A stretch of 64,000 nucleotides of DNA from assembly GCA_036852015.1 (NCBI GenBank), contig JAANDG010000307.1, positions 106,162 to 170,161 of the forward strand, read 5' to 3'. The notes beneath the pieces are model-generated. The model searched no databases, was not told the DNA's origin, and worked only from the letters and a program-made list of their open reading frames with translations. Made by a program: the position numbers and the translations under genes. This document shows, piece by piece, positions 12,762 through 23,556 of the stretch. The number at the start of each line of letters is the position of its first letter. Position 1 is the first letter of the stretch. The stretch comes from Pelodera strongyloides (lineage: Eukaryota; Nematoda; Chromadorea; Rhabditida; Rhabditidae).

Positions 12762-15327
12762 ATTATTATTATTGTTTATAAAAGCTTCAAAATCTATGAT
12801 GATAAACGAAAAACAAAATTGGAAAGCAGTTGATTGCGTAATGCAAACTAGAACCTGTACAGGAGGACGGCATTCTATAATTGTTTGAGTCGAGCAAATT
12901 CGCACTCCGCTTGTGTGTGTTGTAGCGGTCGATGGGATATCCGCCTAATTGTAATTTACTTATTAATTAATTTACTTCACTTACTATTTAATAAACATTT
13001 GGTTAAGCGATATTATATTTATATTGTATACTCAGACTAACTCATAGTTGGCCGATTTGGTACTCTAAAGTAGCCGCTGAATTATTCAGTAATCAGCCGA
13101 TAATTAAAAAATCTCCCAGATAATTAAAAGTCTCCAATAGCTGTTAAACAAATTCAGAAACGACATTATTATTTTAGTTAATAAAGATTTTATATATTTT
13201 ACTAAACCCACTGCCTCGGTCACAACCTTGAAGTAGTCATCTGGTACAGAAAAACATTGTCGAATGCGAGCCTCGTTTGCTTGGTTAACCTGAAAGTTTT
13301 CAGAAAAGGTTTTCGAAACTACTATAGCTTTCATGGTCCAAATACTGTACGTACCTCGACCTAAAATTGCATAACAATATGTCTTGCTATTGCTACAAAC
13401 TCGCATACATTCTGGAGGTTTCATAATATATTGAGTGCGTGTACAGTGTAAAGCTTACCAAGAGCAACCTATATATTTGAAAAATACCTTATCATCAGAA
13501 GTGGGTTTTCCATCCTTTGACGGAAATGACCTGCTGTGCTCCTGCAATGTGGTGAAACTGCGTAAATGTGATATTGGTGAAATGGTAGGTAGTTATTACT
13601 TCGTCAAGTTATTACTTCGTCTTCGACTTTGTCGGTGAGCCGCGCACATAACAACAAGAAACTTTGGCGTGAAAGCGGCAACATGACCATTTATACGCGG
13701 CGTGGGGTTCTGCAGGTTTGTTAGCCAAGAGCACACCGCGCCACGCCTTTCTCACGCTTCCTTGACTCAGGCTTTTCGCGTGCAAGTGGCGCGTAAACGG
13801 GGAGCATAACATAATAATAATAATGATTTATTGATTACATTTAAAGTACATAGTCTTAGGTAATGGCCCGCAATTCACATGCCGCTTGCATTTTCGGCAC
13901 GCCGTTCTCACGTGGATTGCATGCACGGGGCATGCCAAGTTCGGGCTGGTTGTCATTGGGTTACACATCTTCGATTAGTCATTCCTGGGTCAGTTATTTC
14001 TATCTTTAATCGCCAAAGAAAGAGTAAAACGCACTGGTTTCACGAATAAATATCCAAATAGACACGAGGCGACTTGAATTGGAAGCCCGAGGCCAGCGTT
14101 CACCGTTGACATTACTGCAATGTTGGATTCTTCATCAAAATTCTTTCAATAATATATATGTAAAGTTAGTTAAGTTAGTTATATGTAAAGTTAGTTAAAT
14201 CTTAAATCACGACGCAGAAAAGCATGGTCAAAACTCTGCATTACTCCAATAAGCGTCCTCCTAAATGTGTAGAATAATAAACCGATACTTACACCAGGTT
14301 GTTTTCTTCTTCTCTCGCATGGATTTGGTTTCTTTTGATGAAACTGTATCCTCTCCCTCTTTTCCTGCTTTCTGAGGAGCCTGTAAGTAGAGTGTAAGTT
14401 ATATTGATATTATGTGTATCGCCATTAATCATACAATCGTGGGATAGGTTATTTTCTGACAAGCCAGACGCATTGCATCCGTGCAGTATCTAGCAACAAT
14501 ATTGGTTAGATTTCCTGTATTCTGTGAACTTATAATGCTCCTACAGCTTGGCATAATTGCACAGTTGAGTATTGCCCACAGATTTACTAAAGTTCTGAAC
14601 TCTAAGCCTGAAGTTCTAGGATATGAATAAAAGTTGAAGTAACCTTTTCTGTATTTTCTTTCAACTTTTCAGCGGAGCCTTTCGATTCCTTTGTTTTGTC
14701 TTTTGAATTAGTTGAATTTGAAGGCGCCGCACTGAAATAACTAGGTTGAATCTGGCATAATAGCCGTTATACACACTTTTAGTTTGTGTGTCGTCGGGTG
14801 TCATGAGGTGTCATTGGGTGTCAATTCAGTGCATAGGTATAGCTGCACACAGAAATTTAGGTGTGCGACAAGAGTACGAGTTATGCGCGGAGTCAGGCAC
14901 TGCTTGTGCACTTTGTACGGAATTGGTACAAAACATGAAACTCCTATAATTCAAACTCAAGTAGTCAACTACTCACCCTCCTGGTTTCTTAACCTGATTT
15001 TGACCGTCTTTTGATTTAGGGTCTCCATTTGTATCCTGAAGTGTAAGGTATTATATTGCCATATATTATAGGCGCAACAGAAGTTATATATATGAATACT
15101 TATTCAGTGTACACCGAAGTAAAGCGGAAGACAAAAAAAAGTTTTATTATCATTTTATTATTAAAGACATTCCATTTCTTTTTATGTTCAAGGGGTGGGC
15201 TCGTTATATGTTGTTGCTACTAAAGTATCCAGTACATAATAGTTGAACACACATCAATGTATCAAAATATACCCACCTTGCCCTCTGTCTTCGAGTTTTC
15301 ATTAACGAATTTTTCTGATTTTTCCAT
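11008..15327 (-). CDS. lysine-rich low-complexity protein, family not recognised
   Basis: Nine exons join in phase: 15327-15277, 15035-14977, 14731-14644, 14380-14295, 13530-13488, 13289-13212, 12097-12001, 11729-11446 and 11223-11008. They give 333 residues from MEKSEKFVNE to SLDVPK. Residues about 1-109 and 195-333 are Lys/Glu/Ser-rich and look disordered, with a run of six Ser and a KKEE-rich acidic-basic block. The only part that looks folded is about 110-190, with RIRQCFSVPDDYF, GGMNYRLETVNG and DFDERLRVRAQ segments. I see no known domain, signal peptide or membrane segment; nuclear or cytoplasmic location is a guess from composition. The start is chosen because the first ATG follows an acceptor (TTTCAG) by 11 nt and no earlier coding exon is visible. 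The exon 4 to 5 junction (TG|GTGT donor, GCAG|G acceptor) is the least certain. Confidence 0.7.
12221..12290. repeat. perfect 26-bp inverted repeat (hairpin)
   Basis: The arms 12221-12246 and 12265-12290 are exact reverse complements, starting AAAACCCCGATTTCG, around an 18-base loop. It lies in the sixth intron of the lysine-rich gene, whose strand would transcribe it as a stable hairpin. Confidence 0.9.
12650..12775. repeat. retroelement-like 3' tail with (ATT)n
   Basis: A GTCAATAAATT block runs into about 55 bp of ATT repeats. LINE 3' ends commonly look like this, but no reverse transcriptase sequence is attached, so only the microsatellite is certain. Confidence 0.5.
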
Positions 15328-15676
15328 TATAAACTAATCTGAAATGTAACCAAGTTATGCATACGGGAGAAGGTTAGTTACTTTCAAGCTGTGTTGATGT
15401 TCTCATCGTATGATAATAAATAAAAAAACTCCTGGAGAAGAACAATATTTAGATAACTAAAATATATAAAACCTTACATTAATTCGTTCTAGTTATAAAA
15501 CAAGGTGAAGATTGTTTAGCAAATGAGCTTTGAGCGAGTCGGCCAGATTATATAATCTTTTAATTAGAATAATAACCCGTAATTATAAGACACTATGCTA
15601 CTGTATTTGCAAGCAAAACCTCACAAAAATTACGCAAGTCATGTCTCACGAAAGCAATTACTATTAATGAACACAT

Positions 15677-15728
15677 GGGTGGAATGGGGAGACATTATTT
15701 ATCGCTATAGATACCGTAGTTGTTAGCG
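15677..15728. repeat. 52-bp repeat, left inverted copy
   Basis: This block, from GGGTGGAATGGGG to GTTGTTAGCG, is repeated in inverted orientation at 18869-18920 with one mismatch in 52. The partner lies in the first intron of psf3. Confidence 0.85.
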
Positions 15729-15775
15729 TCCGACCGCCAGAATCGGCAGACACGTGGGGTATTTTTGGGAGGGTA

Positions 15776-15884
15776 TAAAACGCGGTCCGCGGTCCTGCGG
15801 TCCGCGGTCCGCGGTCCTGCGGTCCGCGGTCCGCGGTCTGCGGTCCGCGGTCCGCGGTCTGCGGTCCGCGGTCCGCGGTCCACT
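15776..15884. repeat. GGTCCGC tandem array (left)
   Basis: Seven-base units GGTCCGC and GGTCTGC with occasional CTGC variants form a near-perfect array of about 100 bp, preceded by GGGAGGGTATAAAACGC. The same leader and array occur inverted at 18453-18530. Every reading frame gives a low-complexity Gly-Pro-Arg-type repeat, which is why spurious open frames appear on both strands. Confidence 0.85.
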
Positions 15885-16125
15885 TTGCAAATGGCACCGT
15901 GCTATAAAAAACCGCCCATGCGTTCGTTACCACAGTCACGCCCCAACTTACAAATTACTGTTGTTTGTATTTTTTTCCAATTCATGTATAACGATTAATA
16001 ATAATATAATGACTAATGCCCAGGAAAACTGTATTAATTGCCCAGACCACAGAAGTCTGCAGTCGCCAAATGGTTTTCACTGAAAAACCATTCGGTGATC
16101 TGTCACTGACCAAATGGTGACCAGG

Positions 16126-16296
16126 TAATGACGGGTTTCTAGGAAATTTGTTCGACAGGTCTTCAAGTGGGCACCAAATGTTTTGGTTCCATGAAAAGTG
16201 GCGTTGGCTTAGAGGCTCACGTAAGAAAAATTTCCCCAATTTTCCTGAGAGAAAACTGCAAGATTATTCAAGCATGACTGTGAAACCCGTCATTCG
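16126..16296. repeat. 171-bp foldback element
   Basis: The ends TAATGACGGGTTTC and its inverse GAAACCCGTCATT bound this non-coding unit. Just to its left (16060-16125) is a patch with the CCATTTGGTGAC-type motif that also occurs near 1900, 50520 and 55000. Confidence 0.5.
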
Positions 16297-17309
16297 TAGT
16301 ATGCAGGATGAGTTATTAGGTAATGAAGATCACAGCTAGACAACCGGTAGTGGTACTGTAACTATTATAAAAGTACTGTAACTTGGTAGTGGGTACCGCG
16401 TTTTTTATTTATTTTTCTTCATAGCTATATCCATATCATATGTATAATTATAATCCCTAACATACACACACGAACACACGCGTACACACGAAACTAATGT
16501 TAGTAGTAGCATGTGCAAGTGTAAACAACATAATTTATCTTCCCATATCTAATGAAAATCGAAATTAAATTCCTAATATATTGTGACTGGGAAAATAATA
16601 AGCAGCTTCGTTCGGTTACTCCCAAATATATGTTCACGTTTGCAAAAAAAAAATTTCCAAAGTAAAATAATACCATAGTCAAAAATAGTGTCTCCATTGA
16701 CAAGAAAAAATACCTTCTCGTAGCGCAGTAATCATGTTTAATCAGTTGAAACCCATTTGTTCGGCCGTAGTATTCTTCATCAAGCTTACAAGAAGTCACA
16801 CTCAATCTACTGTAGTCACACTCGATTTTTATCCCAAAACTATATTATGTGGTCTGTCTTACGATCACACTGTTCACAATGTTGTCGCTATGTAAAGTGA
16901 TCAAGTTCATTCACAATTTAGCACTGTAGAAATAACTAGCGGCGTCTAATCGCTTGCCATAACTATTTAATCGTTTTCTCTCTTTCTCCGGCCCTTACCC
17001 ATACTCCATACCCATACTGATTATGGAAACGAATAATTATGTGATTCTGGATTCTCGATGGCACTAATTGCACCACGCAAATTTGCTGTTGAAAGTTTGA
17101 AAGTACCCTTAGCAGAGAGATATACTCGTATCATAAGCTGACACAGCTTAAAGTAGAACGCTCGATTGTTACTGAGAAGGGATGTGGCTTGGCGAACCCT
17201 TTTTTTTAAGATTTTTATGTTCCATTTGGATTTTGAGTTATCGAAATGTTGTGAAGGCTTTATTTGGATACACAAACCAACAAAATCCGTGACAACACTG
17301 AACCGATGA

Positions 17310-17560
17310 GTTTCGCGCCGCACCATTTCGGAAACAAAATGCGCGCCGCAAAGGAATGGGAAACAAATGCGCGCGGAATAGAAATGGCGCGCAAAGTGTT
17401 TCCCGAAGGTGCGGAAACGGTGCGGAAATGGTGCGGCGCGCACTTGCGCCCCGCACCATTTCCGCACCTTTTCGGCAACGTTTTTGAAAGCGAAAAGAAA
17501 AAGTTTCTGAGAAAGAAAAAGTATCTAACAAGAGTGTAGGGTTCGAATCCAACACGCTGC
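17310..17560. repeat. GC-rich foldback-prone repeat
   Basis: Dense GCGCGCC and GCACCATTTC units in both orientations, with much higher GC than its surroundings. The overlapping frames on both strands share this composition and have no domain, so they are not genes. Confidence 0.5.
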
Positions 17561-17615
17561 TTTCTTTTTGCAGTTGCTACTTTTCCCGCACCGTTTTCGC
17601 ACCTTTTCGGCAAAG

Positions 17616-17711
17616 GTTTGGGGGTGTTTCCCGCACCAAAACGGCAACCAGAGTCGGTGGAAAAACTTTTGCGACGCGCATCAAATTCTTTTGCGGGAAA
17701 CACCCCCAAAC
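17616..17711. repeat. inverted repeat with 20-bp arms
   Basis: The arms 17616-17635 (GTTTGGGGGTGTTTC start) and 17692-17711 are reverse complements around about 56 bases. This is a small foldback unit next to the preceding GC-rich repeat. Confidence 0.8.
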
Positions 17712-17754
17712 TGTTGCCGCGCGCAACTCTTGAGTTTCGTTGAAAGTCTTCTCT

Positions 17755-17965
17755 TTTATATCTTACCAGGCGGAAAACGCCGCCTGAGGCGGCTTTCCAT
17801 CATAGAATGATTTCTTCCACACGCTAAGTTTCCTAATTGTCATGTAAGATTGAGAATACACCGCAGCACGCACGAAAATAGGGTATACTTATGAAAGACT
17901 GTAACGTAGATGAAAAATTTACGAATGAAGATTTTACAAGAGAATATTCTAACAATAAGGAGCCC
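17755..17965. repeat. dispersed repeat, inverted copy 2
   Basis: The reverse complement shares the AGAATATTCTC, CTTCATTCGTAAA and CTACGTTACAG blocks with 9790-9945 and carries the same GCC-TCAGGC-GGC type hairpin. Confidence 0.5.
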
Positions 17966-18452
17966 AGGCCTCTTTTACGCTAACAAAAGTTTGACATTCT
18001 GATTGAACCAACGAAAATTAGAATATCTCGTCGCCTTTCGAGTGTAGAGGGAGAGATGAGCTCAGTTTTGCGGAAAGACAAACAGATCCGACATAACTTT
18101 TCGGCTTGGGATAGCAACTTTTCGGCAATAGGAATGAAACTTTTCAGCGGAGAATGCACATATGGGGAATGCCGTAGTCCGATCCAACCTCAAGTCATAA
18201 TTTTATCCTGTTGCACACAAATACATTGCGTCAACAAATACAGAAAAGGAAAATTTCAATATTTCTAAAGGGCTTTTCAGTTCGTTCTTAGGAGTCTCGC
18301 GTTTCGATAAGTTGGCAAAGTACACAAATTTGGGTTAATTTAGACCTGTCCTCGGAGAAAAGAATCGCATGATGCAAAACTATTGCAAAATTAATACTTA
18401 TTCATACGCGTTGCGGTTTACATGTAAAAATTCAGTTTCAACCGCGACGCAG

Positions 18453-18530
18453 GCTGATGGACCGCGGACCGCGGACCGCAGACCGCGGACCGCGGACCGC
18501 AGACCGCAGGACCGCGGACCGCGTTTTATA
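18453..18530. repeat. GGTCCGC tandem array (right, inverted)
   Basis: GGACCGC and AGACCGC units followed by GTTTTATACCCTCCC are the inverse of the left array and its TATAAAA leader. It ends about 200 bp upstream of the psf3 start codon. Confidence 0.85.
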
Positions 18531-18716
18531 CCCTCCCGTATTTTTCAAATTTGGAGATCGCATCGCATCGAGTGGCTTTTGAAACTTTGCGTGTAGTCTC
18601 ATTTTTCTTCTATTCTGTTTAATAAATTGATTCTTATGTATCTACAACTTCGAAGTACACCGTACGGACCATATGTTGTATAGCGTTGTTTATAGTATCT
18701 TTAACTTTTATTTTAT

Positions 18717-18718
18717 AG
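18717..18718 (+). promoter_or_regulatory. 3' splice acceptor just upstream of psf3 ATG
   Basis: TTTTATAG followed by GCCGTCTG and then ATG leaves only eight bases of leader. With no upstream coding exon in sight, this is a candidate spliced-leader or 5'UTR acceptor. Confidence 0.55.
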
Positions 18719-18726
18719 GCCGTCTG

Positions 18727-19922
18727 ATGTCTGTGTTCAAATACCAAGACGTCAGCGAAGATTTTTTCGATCTAGATGATATACTGGCAACCAGCTCCAC
18801 GGCTCCTTGCATTCTAAAAAATGTTCCAGGAGGTTGGTTTTCCTTTGTTATGCTATTTTCGATATCTACGCTAACAACTACGGTATCTATAGCGATAAAT
18901 AATGTCTCCGCATTCCACCCTCGGTAGCGTCCTTATAAATTTTATTTTCAGATATCTTTGAGTTGTTCGGTCACAGCGCACCATCCGCCAACAGTCGTAC
19001 CGCAAAAGCCGATGTACCATTTTGGCTTCTCACCACGATCAAAGATATGGTTACGGTAGGGCTTATCCATTCACTTTTTACCTTTTATTGGTAAAAACCT
19101 TTACGTAAGTTGGTTACGTAACTTTGCGTAAGGATTCTCGGAACGTTAACTTCTTTCTCCTCCACTACCAATTCAATTCAGGTGAACCAGCCCACCGGAT
19201 ACAACCAGGCATATCGAAATGTACTGCAGTCTAACGCCGAAACAACACCACTTGATCAGTTCCACACATACTTTTATTGTATGTTCAGTGTGTTTTTTTT
19301 TGTCGATTTAAAGCGGTCTACAGCCGGTTTTCGAAACGTATACGTTGTATTACCATGTAGCAGTAGCAGATGCATATACTGCGTAATATTTATTATAATC
19401 ATATTCATTTGCATACAGCATATGGGAATGCAGGCGTGGGCGTTCAACAATAACATAGGTTTCAAAAAGGTGCCTTTTTCAAATAAGCTTACTTTCCGAT
19501 TCTCTGTTGTTTCTCACTTTTATGAAACACATTTCAGTGGTCGGCATAAAACTTTGTCGTCTTCTGCCTCCTGAAGAAGCGCTATTGGTGGCCTCTTGCT
19601 TGCAAAACACATTTGCTCAAAGAATAGGAACGATCCTTTTCCGATCCTTACAGGTCTGTTGGTTACGATCTCTGAATTTTACATTTATCGACTGCAACGA
19701 GTCACGTGGTTTCTCACAATCTTATTTATAATACGTTTGTCCCTAGAATATTAGTGCACGTTCAACGAAAAGGTTTTTTTTCAGGGTCAGCTCAAATGTG
19801 AAGGCGCAACTTATTCGGAACTTTGTGTATTCAAGGAAGGAATCACCGCGTTTGCTTCCCTACTTGACTGGAGGCGTGGCAATAACTCCCAGACATGTCG
19901 AAAGCGAAAAATTTTGTGTTGA
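18727..19922 (+). CDS. GINS3: GINS complex subunit PSF3
   Basis: Five exons in phase: 18727-18832, 18952-19055, 19182-19278, 19538-19653 and 19785-19922, giving 186 residues. PSF3 is one of four GINS subunits that, with CDC45 and MCM2-7, form the replicative helicase in the nucleus. Matches to the family include FFDLDDILATSS near the N-terminus (usual LDDIL motif), VPFWLLTTIKDM, a YRNVLQSNA segment followed by FHTYFYLVG, LLPPEEALLV with TFAQRIG, and a C-terminal FASLLDWRRG ending in KRKILC. The length is slightly below the usual 194-216 residues. Intron 1 contains the 52-bp inverted repeat and intron 3 a family A foldback copy. It lies 0.85 kb upstream of the eS4 gene on the same strand. Identification is firm; splice sites were set by eye. 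Confidence 0.9.
18869..18920. repeat. 52-bp repeat, right inverted copy
   Basis: Inverse of 15677-15728 with one mismatch, sitting inside psf3 intron 1 (18833-18951). Confidence 0.85.
19308..19472. repeat. foldback family A, diverged copy
   Basis: It starts TTAAAGCGG with a CCGGTTTTCGAAACG block, and has a weakly matching inverse (GGTTTCAAAAAGG) near the right end. It fills most of psf3 intron 3. An AG in its TTTGCATACAG motif could be mistaken for an acceptor but gives a frame with a stop. Confidence 0.5.
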
Positions 19923-20753
19923 ACTGGGTGTTGAACTTTCTAAATACTTGCGTTACTTTCATTATATGGGTTTAGTTCCATTGCTCAAATTTTGATACTT
20001 TCAATTCTTGTGAAATTCCACATCTATTCGTCTTTAGATTGTTAGAAAAAGACAACACTTGTGCGATACCGTCAAATTAGTTTCATTGCTATGCTACAGA
20101 TGCTTGAAGGGTATTTTGTGTGGTCGCCTTTTCCTTATTGTATAACACATTTTTTGAATACATGATTGAAAGTGCTTTCTCGAGTCAAGCCATTATATGA
20201 TCTTTTATGTTTTAACTTGGAATAAACTATTTTGCTCTATGCGATAAAGTATTTGTATACAGCGTGTCTTCCGGAGCAAATGAATGCAAACATGTAATTT
20301 TGGTTGACACAATTGCGTAGGTGCTAGACTTTCATGTGACAATAAAAATATTCACGGTAACGAATTCACAACATTTGCAGAAAATGTATACCTTCAAAAT
20401 ATTTGTGGAGCAGATTCATCGTTTACGGTTGATTCTACAACACGCCGTACCTACCGTAACCCGAGTTCCCTGATTTTTGAGAAATACCGTAGTGACGCCA
20501 AATACTTTTTAATTTTTGTTGAATTTTGAATTTTTGACAAGTGCCGTTGTTATTCACGTGGCTGTGTGCCTTTTTGTTTGTTCTTGTAAGATTTTTAGCA
20601 AGGATTAACGGTGGTTGCCATTCAGTCTGTTTAAAATATTAAGAATTAACTGCTGTCTTAGCGATTTTGTAAGCTTTTGTGTTTTTTGACAGTTGCTATG
20701 ATTTTTCGTATTTCGTGTTTTTTTTGGCCGGATTGTTTATTTTGCTGTTTCAG
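19923..20753. other. intergenic spacer between psf3 and eS4
   Basis: AT-rich, with an AATAAA at about 20220 that could serve psf3. I see no coding exon or clear repeat. The eS4 promoter must lie here or farther upstream; no TATA box could be assigned with confidence. Confidence 0.5.
20752..20753 (+). promoter_or_regulatory. 3' splice acceptor upstream of eS4 ATG
   Basis: GCTGTTTCAG lies 21 bases before the ATG, with no coding exon before it. The frame is open upstream of this acceptor, but the protein match to eS4 starts at the ATG at 20775. Confidence 0.55.
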
Positions 20754-20774
20754 ACTTGTGGTCAACTTCTCATT

Positions 20775-22002
20775 ATGGGAACCGGACTGAAGAAGCATCT
20801 TAAACGTTTCGCCGCTCCACGATCATGGATGCTGGATAAGCTTGGTGGAGTGTTCGCTCCCCGTCCCATGCGTGGAGGCCACAAGCTGAAGCAGTCTATC
20901 CCTATCATTCTTATTATTCGTAACCGTCTGAAGTATGCTCTGAACTACAAGGAGGCTAAAAAGATCGTTTCTCAGCGTCTGATCAAGGTCGACAACAAGA
21001 CCCGCACCGACTCCAGATTCCCTGCTGGTTTCATGGATGTTGTCTCCATTAACAAGACCAACGAGACCTTCAGAATTCTGTACGACACCAAGGGACGCTT
21101 TGTTGTGCACAGAATTACCGCTGAGGAAGGAAAGTTCAAGCTCTGCAGAGTTCAGTCTCGTGTGTTGAACAACCGCGCCACTCCCTGCGTCATCACCCAC
21201 GACGGCAGAACCATCCGCTTCCCCGACCCCAGAATCAAGGTATGTTTCTTTCACAGATTTGTTCCAAATATTCCTCGTGATTTCCAGCAGTGTATTTTAC
21301 CTGACTTGTTATAGTGTGTCCTGGGACATGAGGATTTTAGCCTACGTCTAACTAACTATGTGCAAGTGTTTTCTCACTTTACTTCTACGCGCGGCAGCGA
21401 TGAGAACTTGCAGCAAGTTTGCTTCGCATACATTTCTCTTCATTCAGGTTAACGACACCGTTGTTCTGGACCTGGAGAACAGTAAGATCACCGACTTCGT
21501 GAAGTTCGAGCCTGGAAATCTCTGCATGGTTACCGGAGGTCACAACATGGGACGTGTCGGAGTCATCGTTCAGCGAGACCACCACCCTGGATCGTTCGAC
21601 ATCATTCACATCAAGGATGCTGCTGGACACACGTTCTCGACCCGGTAGGTATTGCGATTACGTGTGGAGAAGGCCGGGGCCAAATGGCGTAAACTTCCGG
21701 TCGAGGTTGGTTCTGTTTTGAAAGCTTCTAATTTTTGTTAATTAGGGGCCTTGAAGCAGTGCACCACTGCTTGTTCAAGTAGGTGGGGACTGCTAAGCAT
21801 TTTTCTTATGCACTTTGGATTTTGCTTTCCGTGGAATGGGTTGCTAGGGGCTAATCGTGAGTTCCGTTTTTTCAGCATGAAGTATGTCTTCGTCATTGGA
21901 AAGGGAACTAAGGCGCTCATTTCGCTCCCATCGCAAAAGGGTATCCGTTTGTCGATCATTGAGGAGCGTGACAAGAGAATTGCTACCAAGCAGGGCCATT
22001 AA
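20775..22002 (+). CDS. RPS4: 40S ribosomal protein eS4 (RPS4)
   Basis: Three exons, 20775-21239, 21448-21644 and 21876-22002, encode 262 residues, the usual length for eS4, a small-subunit protein. The order of conserved blocks is intact: N-terminal [20 protein letters not shown] and VFAPRP, the S4-type region [14 protein letters not shown] with [40 protein letters not shown], then the KOW-like [32 protein letters not shown], and the C-terminal [14 protein letters not shown] with [13 protein letters not shown]. The first residues (MGTGLKKH) differ from the common MARGPKKH. Codon choice is visibly more GC-rich at third positions than the neighbours, as expected for a highly expressed gene. Confidence 0.97.
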
Positions 22003-22015
22003 TTGTTACTTGTTA

Positions 22016-22021
22016 AATAAA
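22016..22021 (+). terminator. polyadenylation signal of eS4
   Basis: AATAAA beginning 14 bases after the stop codon; an unusually short 3'UTR is implied if it is used. Confidence 0.6.
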
Positions 22022-22271
22022 TTGTTATTCGTTGTTCTTGTCTTCTCAGACATTCACGTTGTTTCATTTATTCAGAATTCAGACTGTTGTTTTGCAGGAA
22101 CAGTGTTTGACATTTTAGTCTTACGGCTTATCTACGTATATAGGGAGTAGCGAACACTGAATTTCTACCTGCTTGCATATTACAGTCACGATATTTAATC
22201 AGTCTCTGTTAAACTTTGAGCGTGGACATGATGTGTTCCACAGTGACCGGTTGAGTGAACAGTTGGTTTTA

Positions 22272-22566
22272 ATGGGGTTTCCATGTATGCGATTCACACC
22301 TGCGAAAATGTCAACTGACTGTCCATGTTCGAGTCGATGTAAATGACATGGTCCCGAAGCGATTTTGGATCTAGTATGGATCTATTCCAAAATAGTACGG
22401 TTTTATTTCAAATAGTATGGATCTGATACACTTTCGCTGCAGGACCATGTCAAACGTGCGATTCGCATGGGTTACGGTAGGCAGTTGACATGCGTGTAAA
22501 ATGACTTGACCATGGACAGCGGTTTGACATTTTCGCAGGCGCGAATCGCATACATGGAAACCCCAT
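22272..22566. mobile_element. 295-bp foldback element, family D
   Basis: The ends ATGGGGTTTCCATGTATGCG and the inverse at 22540-22566 form inverted repeats of about 43 bp that continue into a CTGCGAAAATGTCAA block. Non-coding, so MITE-like. Confidence 0.75.
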
Positions 22567-23556
22567 AAGATTTACAAGTTTCGTACAGTTCATACGATGT
22601 AAATTAGATTATAAATTGTGTGATTACTGACAAGTTCGTCTAATTCGGTTATAAGAAGCTTGTGTGGTCAGAGACGTCACGTCATATGTCCTTTTATGGA
22701 ATCAGTACATTAGAATTTGGATATATGCGTATGAACCTTACGCTACAGGTGACTCGGGAGTATGACTCCTACAATTTGAATGTTCTGTTGCTTTTTTATT
22801 TGAGTGTTGGTTGTTGCCATCTCTTATCATGTTGATGTCGTTGCGTTCTTTTTGTCCATCACAACCTCCACGAGTCAAGAAAAGTAACCTCGATAAAATG
22901 CCTTCTGTCGCAACTGCTCTCGACTACTTACGCATGCACGGAGTAACTGCGCCTAGCTATGACATCATCATTATTTAAATATGCAACACCCATGAAACAA
23001 CTATAAATGTAAATGTTTATTACCGTATCTGACTAAGCGACGACTTGAAAATTGATGCTTCACCGGGTGCTCATTAGAACATAGCAAGACTGGGCTAGGT
23101 GCCGCCCGCAATCATCAGTTTCAGATTGTCGTAGCAAAGGGTGTAGGTATTGTCATGCGCGACCTGTACTGCATCAAATCAGAGATCTTCTTAGTTGTGT
23201 TGTGTTGCAAACAAACTTCGATTGAACAACTATATTTATTATCAATAGGCGACCTGGGTTAGCAACATCAATTCACCGAGTCAGAGAACAATAACAACAA
23301 GGCAGCGGAAAAGGGTATGAGTAGAAAACTGTAAGTGAACACACAACTAAAGGACAATATGAATAAGCCAGATAGGTTTACAGATTTACAACTATACAAG
23401 CGAAATAATGCACAATTTGTACAACCAATCGGGATATGGCATAAAAACGGAAAGACAACTATAACAACAACAAAATAATATGCAAGTCATGCAATTGAGA
23501 GATCACAACAAATTATTAAGTTTACAATTCAGTCTAATCAACACGTCGATTCCCAC

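Larger units (their letters stand above)
15339..18726. other. repeat-dense intergenic region between divergent genes
   Basis: It separates the lysine-rich gene (-) from psf3 (+). Besides the named repeats, no coding exon is visible. The open frames through 15680-16080 are translations of the GGTCCGC array, and those through 17020-17710 come from GC-rich foldback DNA. Confidence 0.6.
22003..23556. other. intergenic DNA between convergent genes
   Basis: It holds the foldback element at 22272-22566. The rest is AT-rich with no coding signal seen, and it ends at the stop codon of the HP1-like gene on the other strand. Confidence 0.5.

Noticed and set aside
15664..16083. Overlapping 90-109-residue frames rich in Gly, Pro, Arg, Asp and Ala
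   Set aside because: Translations of the GGTCCGC tandem array in several frames and on both strands.
17021..17709. Minus-strand frames of up to 149 residues
   Set aside because: They cross GC-rich foldback DNA, overlap each other in different frames and have no domain or splice signals.
19407..19451. Extra psf3 exon after a TTTGCATACAG acceptor
   Set aside because: It gives a stop in the required phase and lies inside a foldback repeat.
20823..21254. 143-residue open frame on the minus strand inside eS4
   Set aside because: Antisense shadow of the conserved, GC-rich eS4 exon; no similarity to any family.
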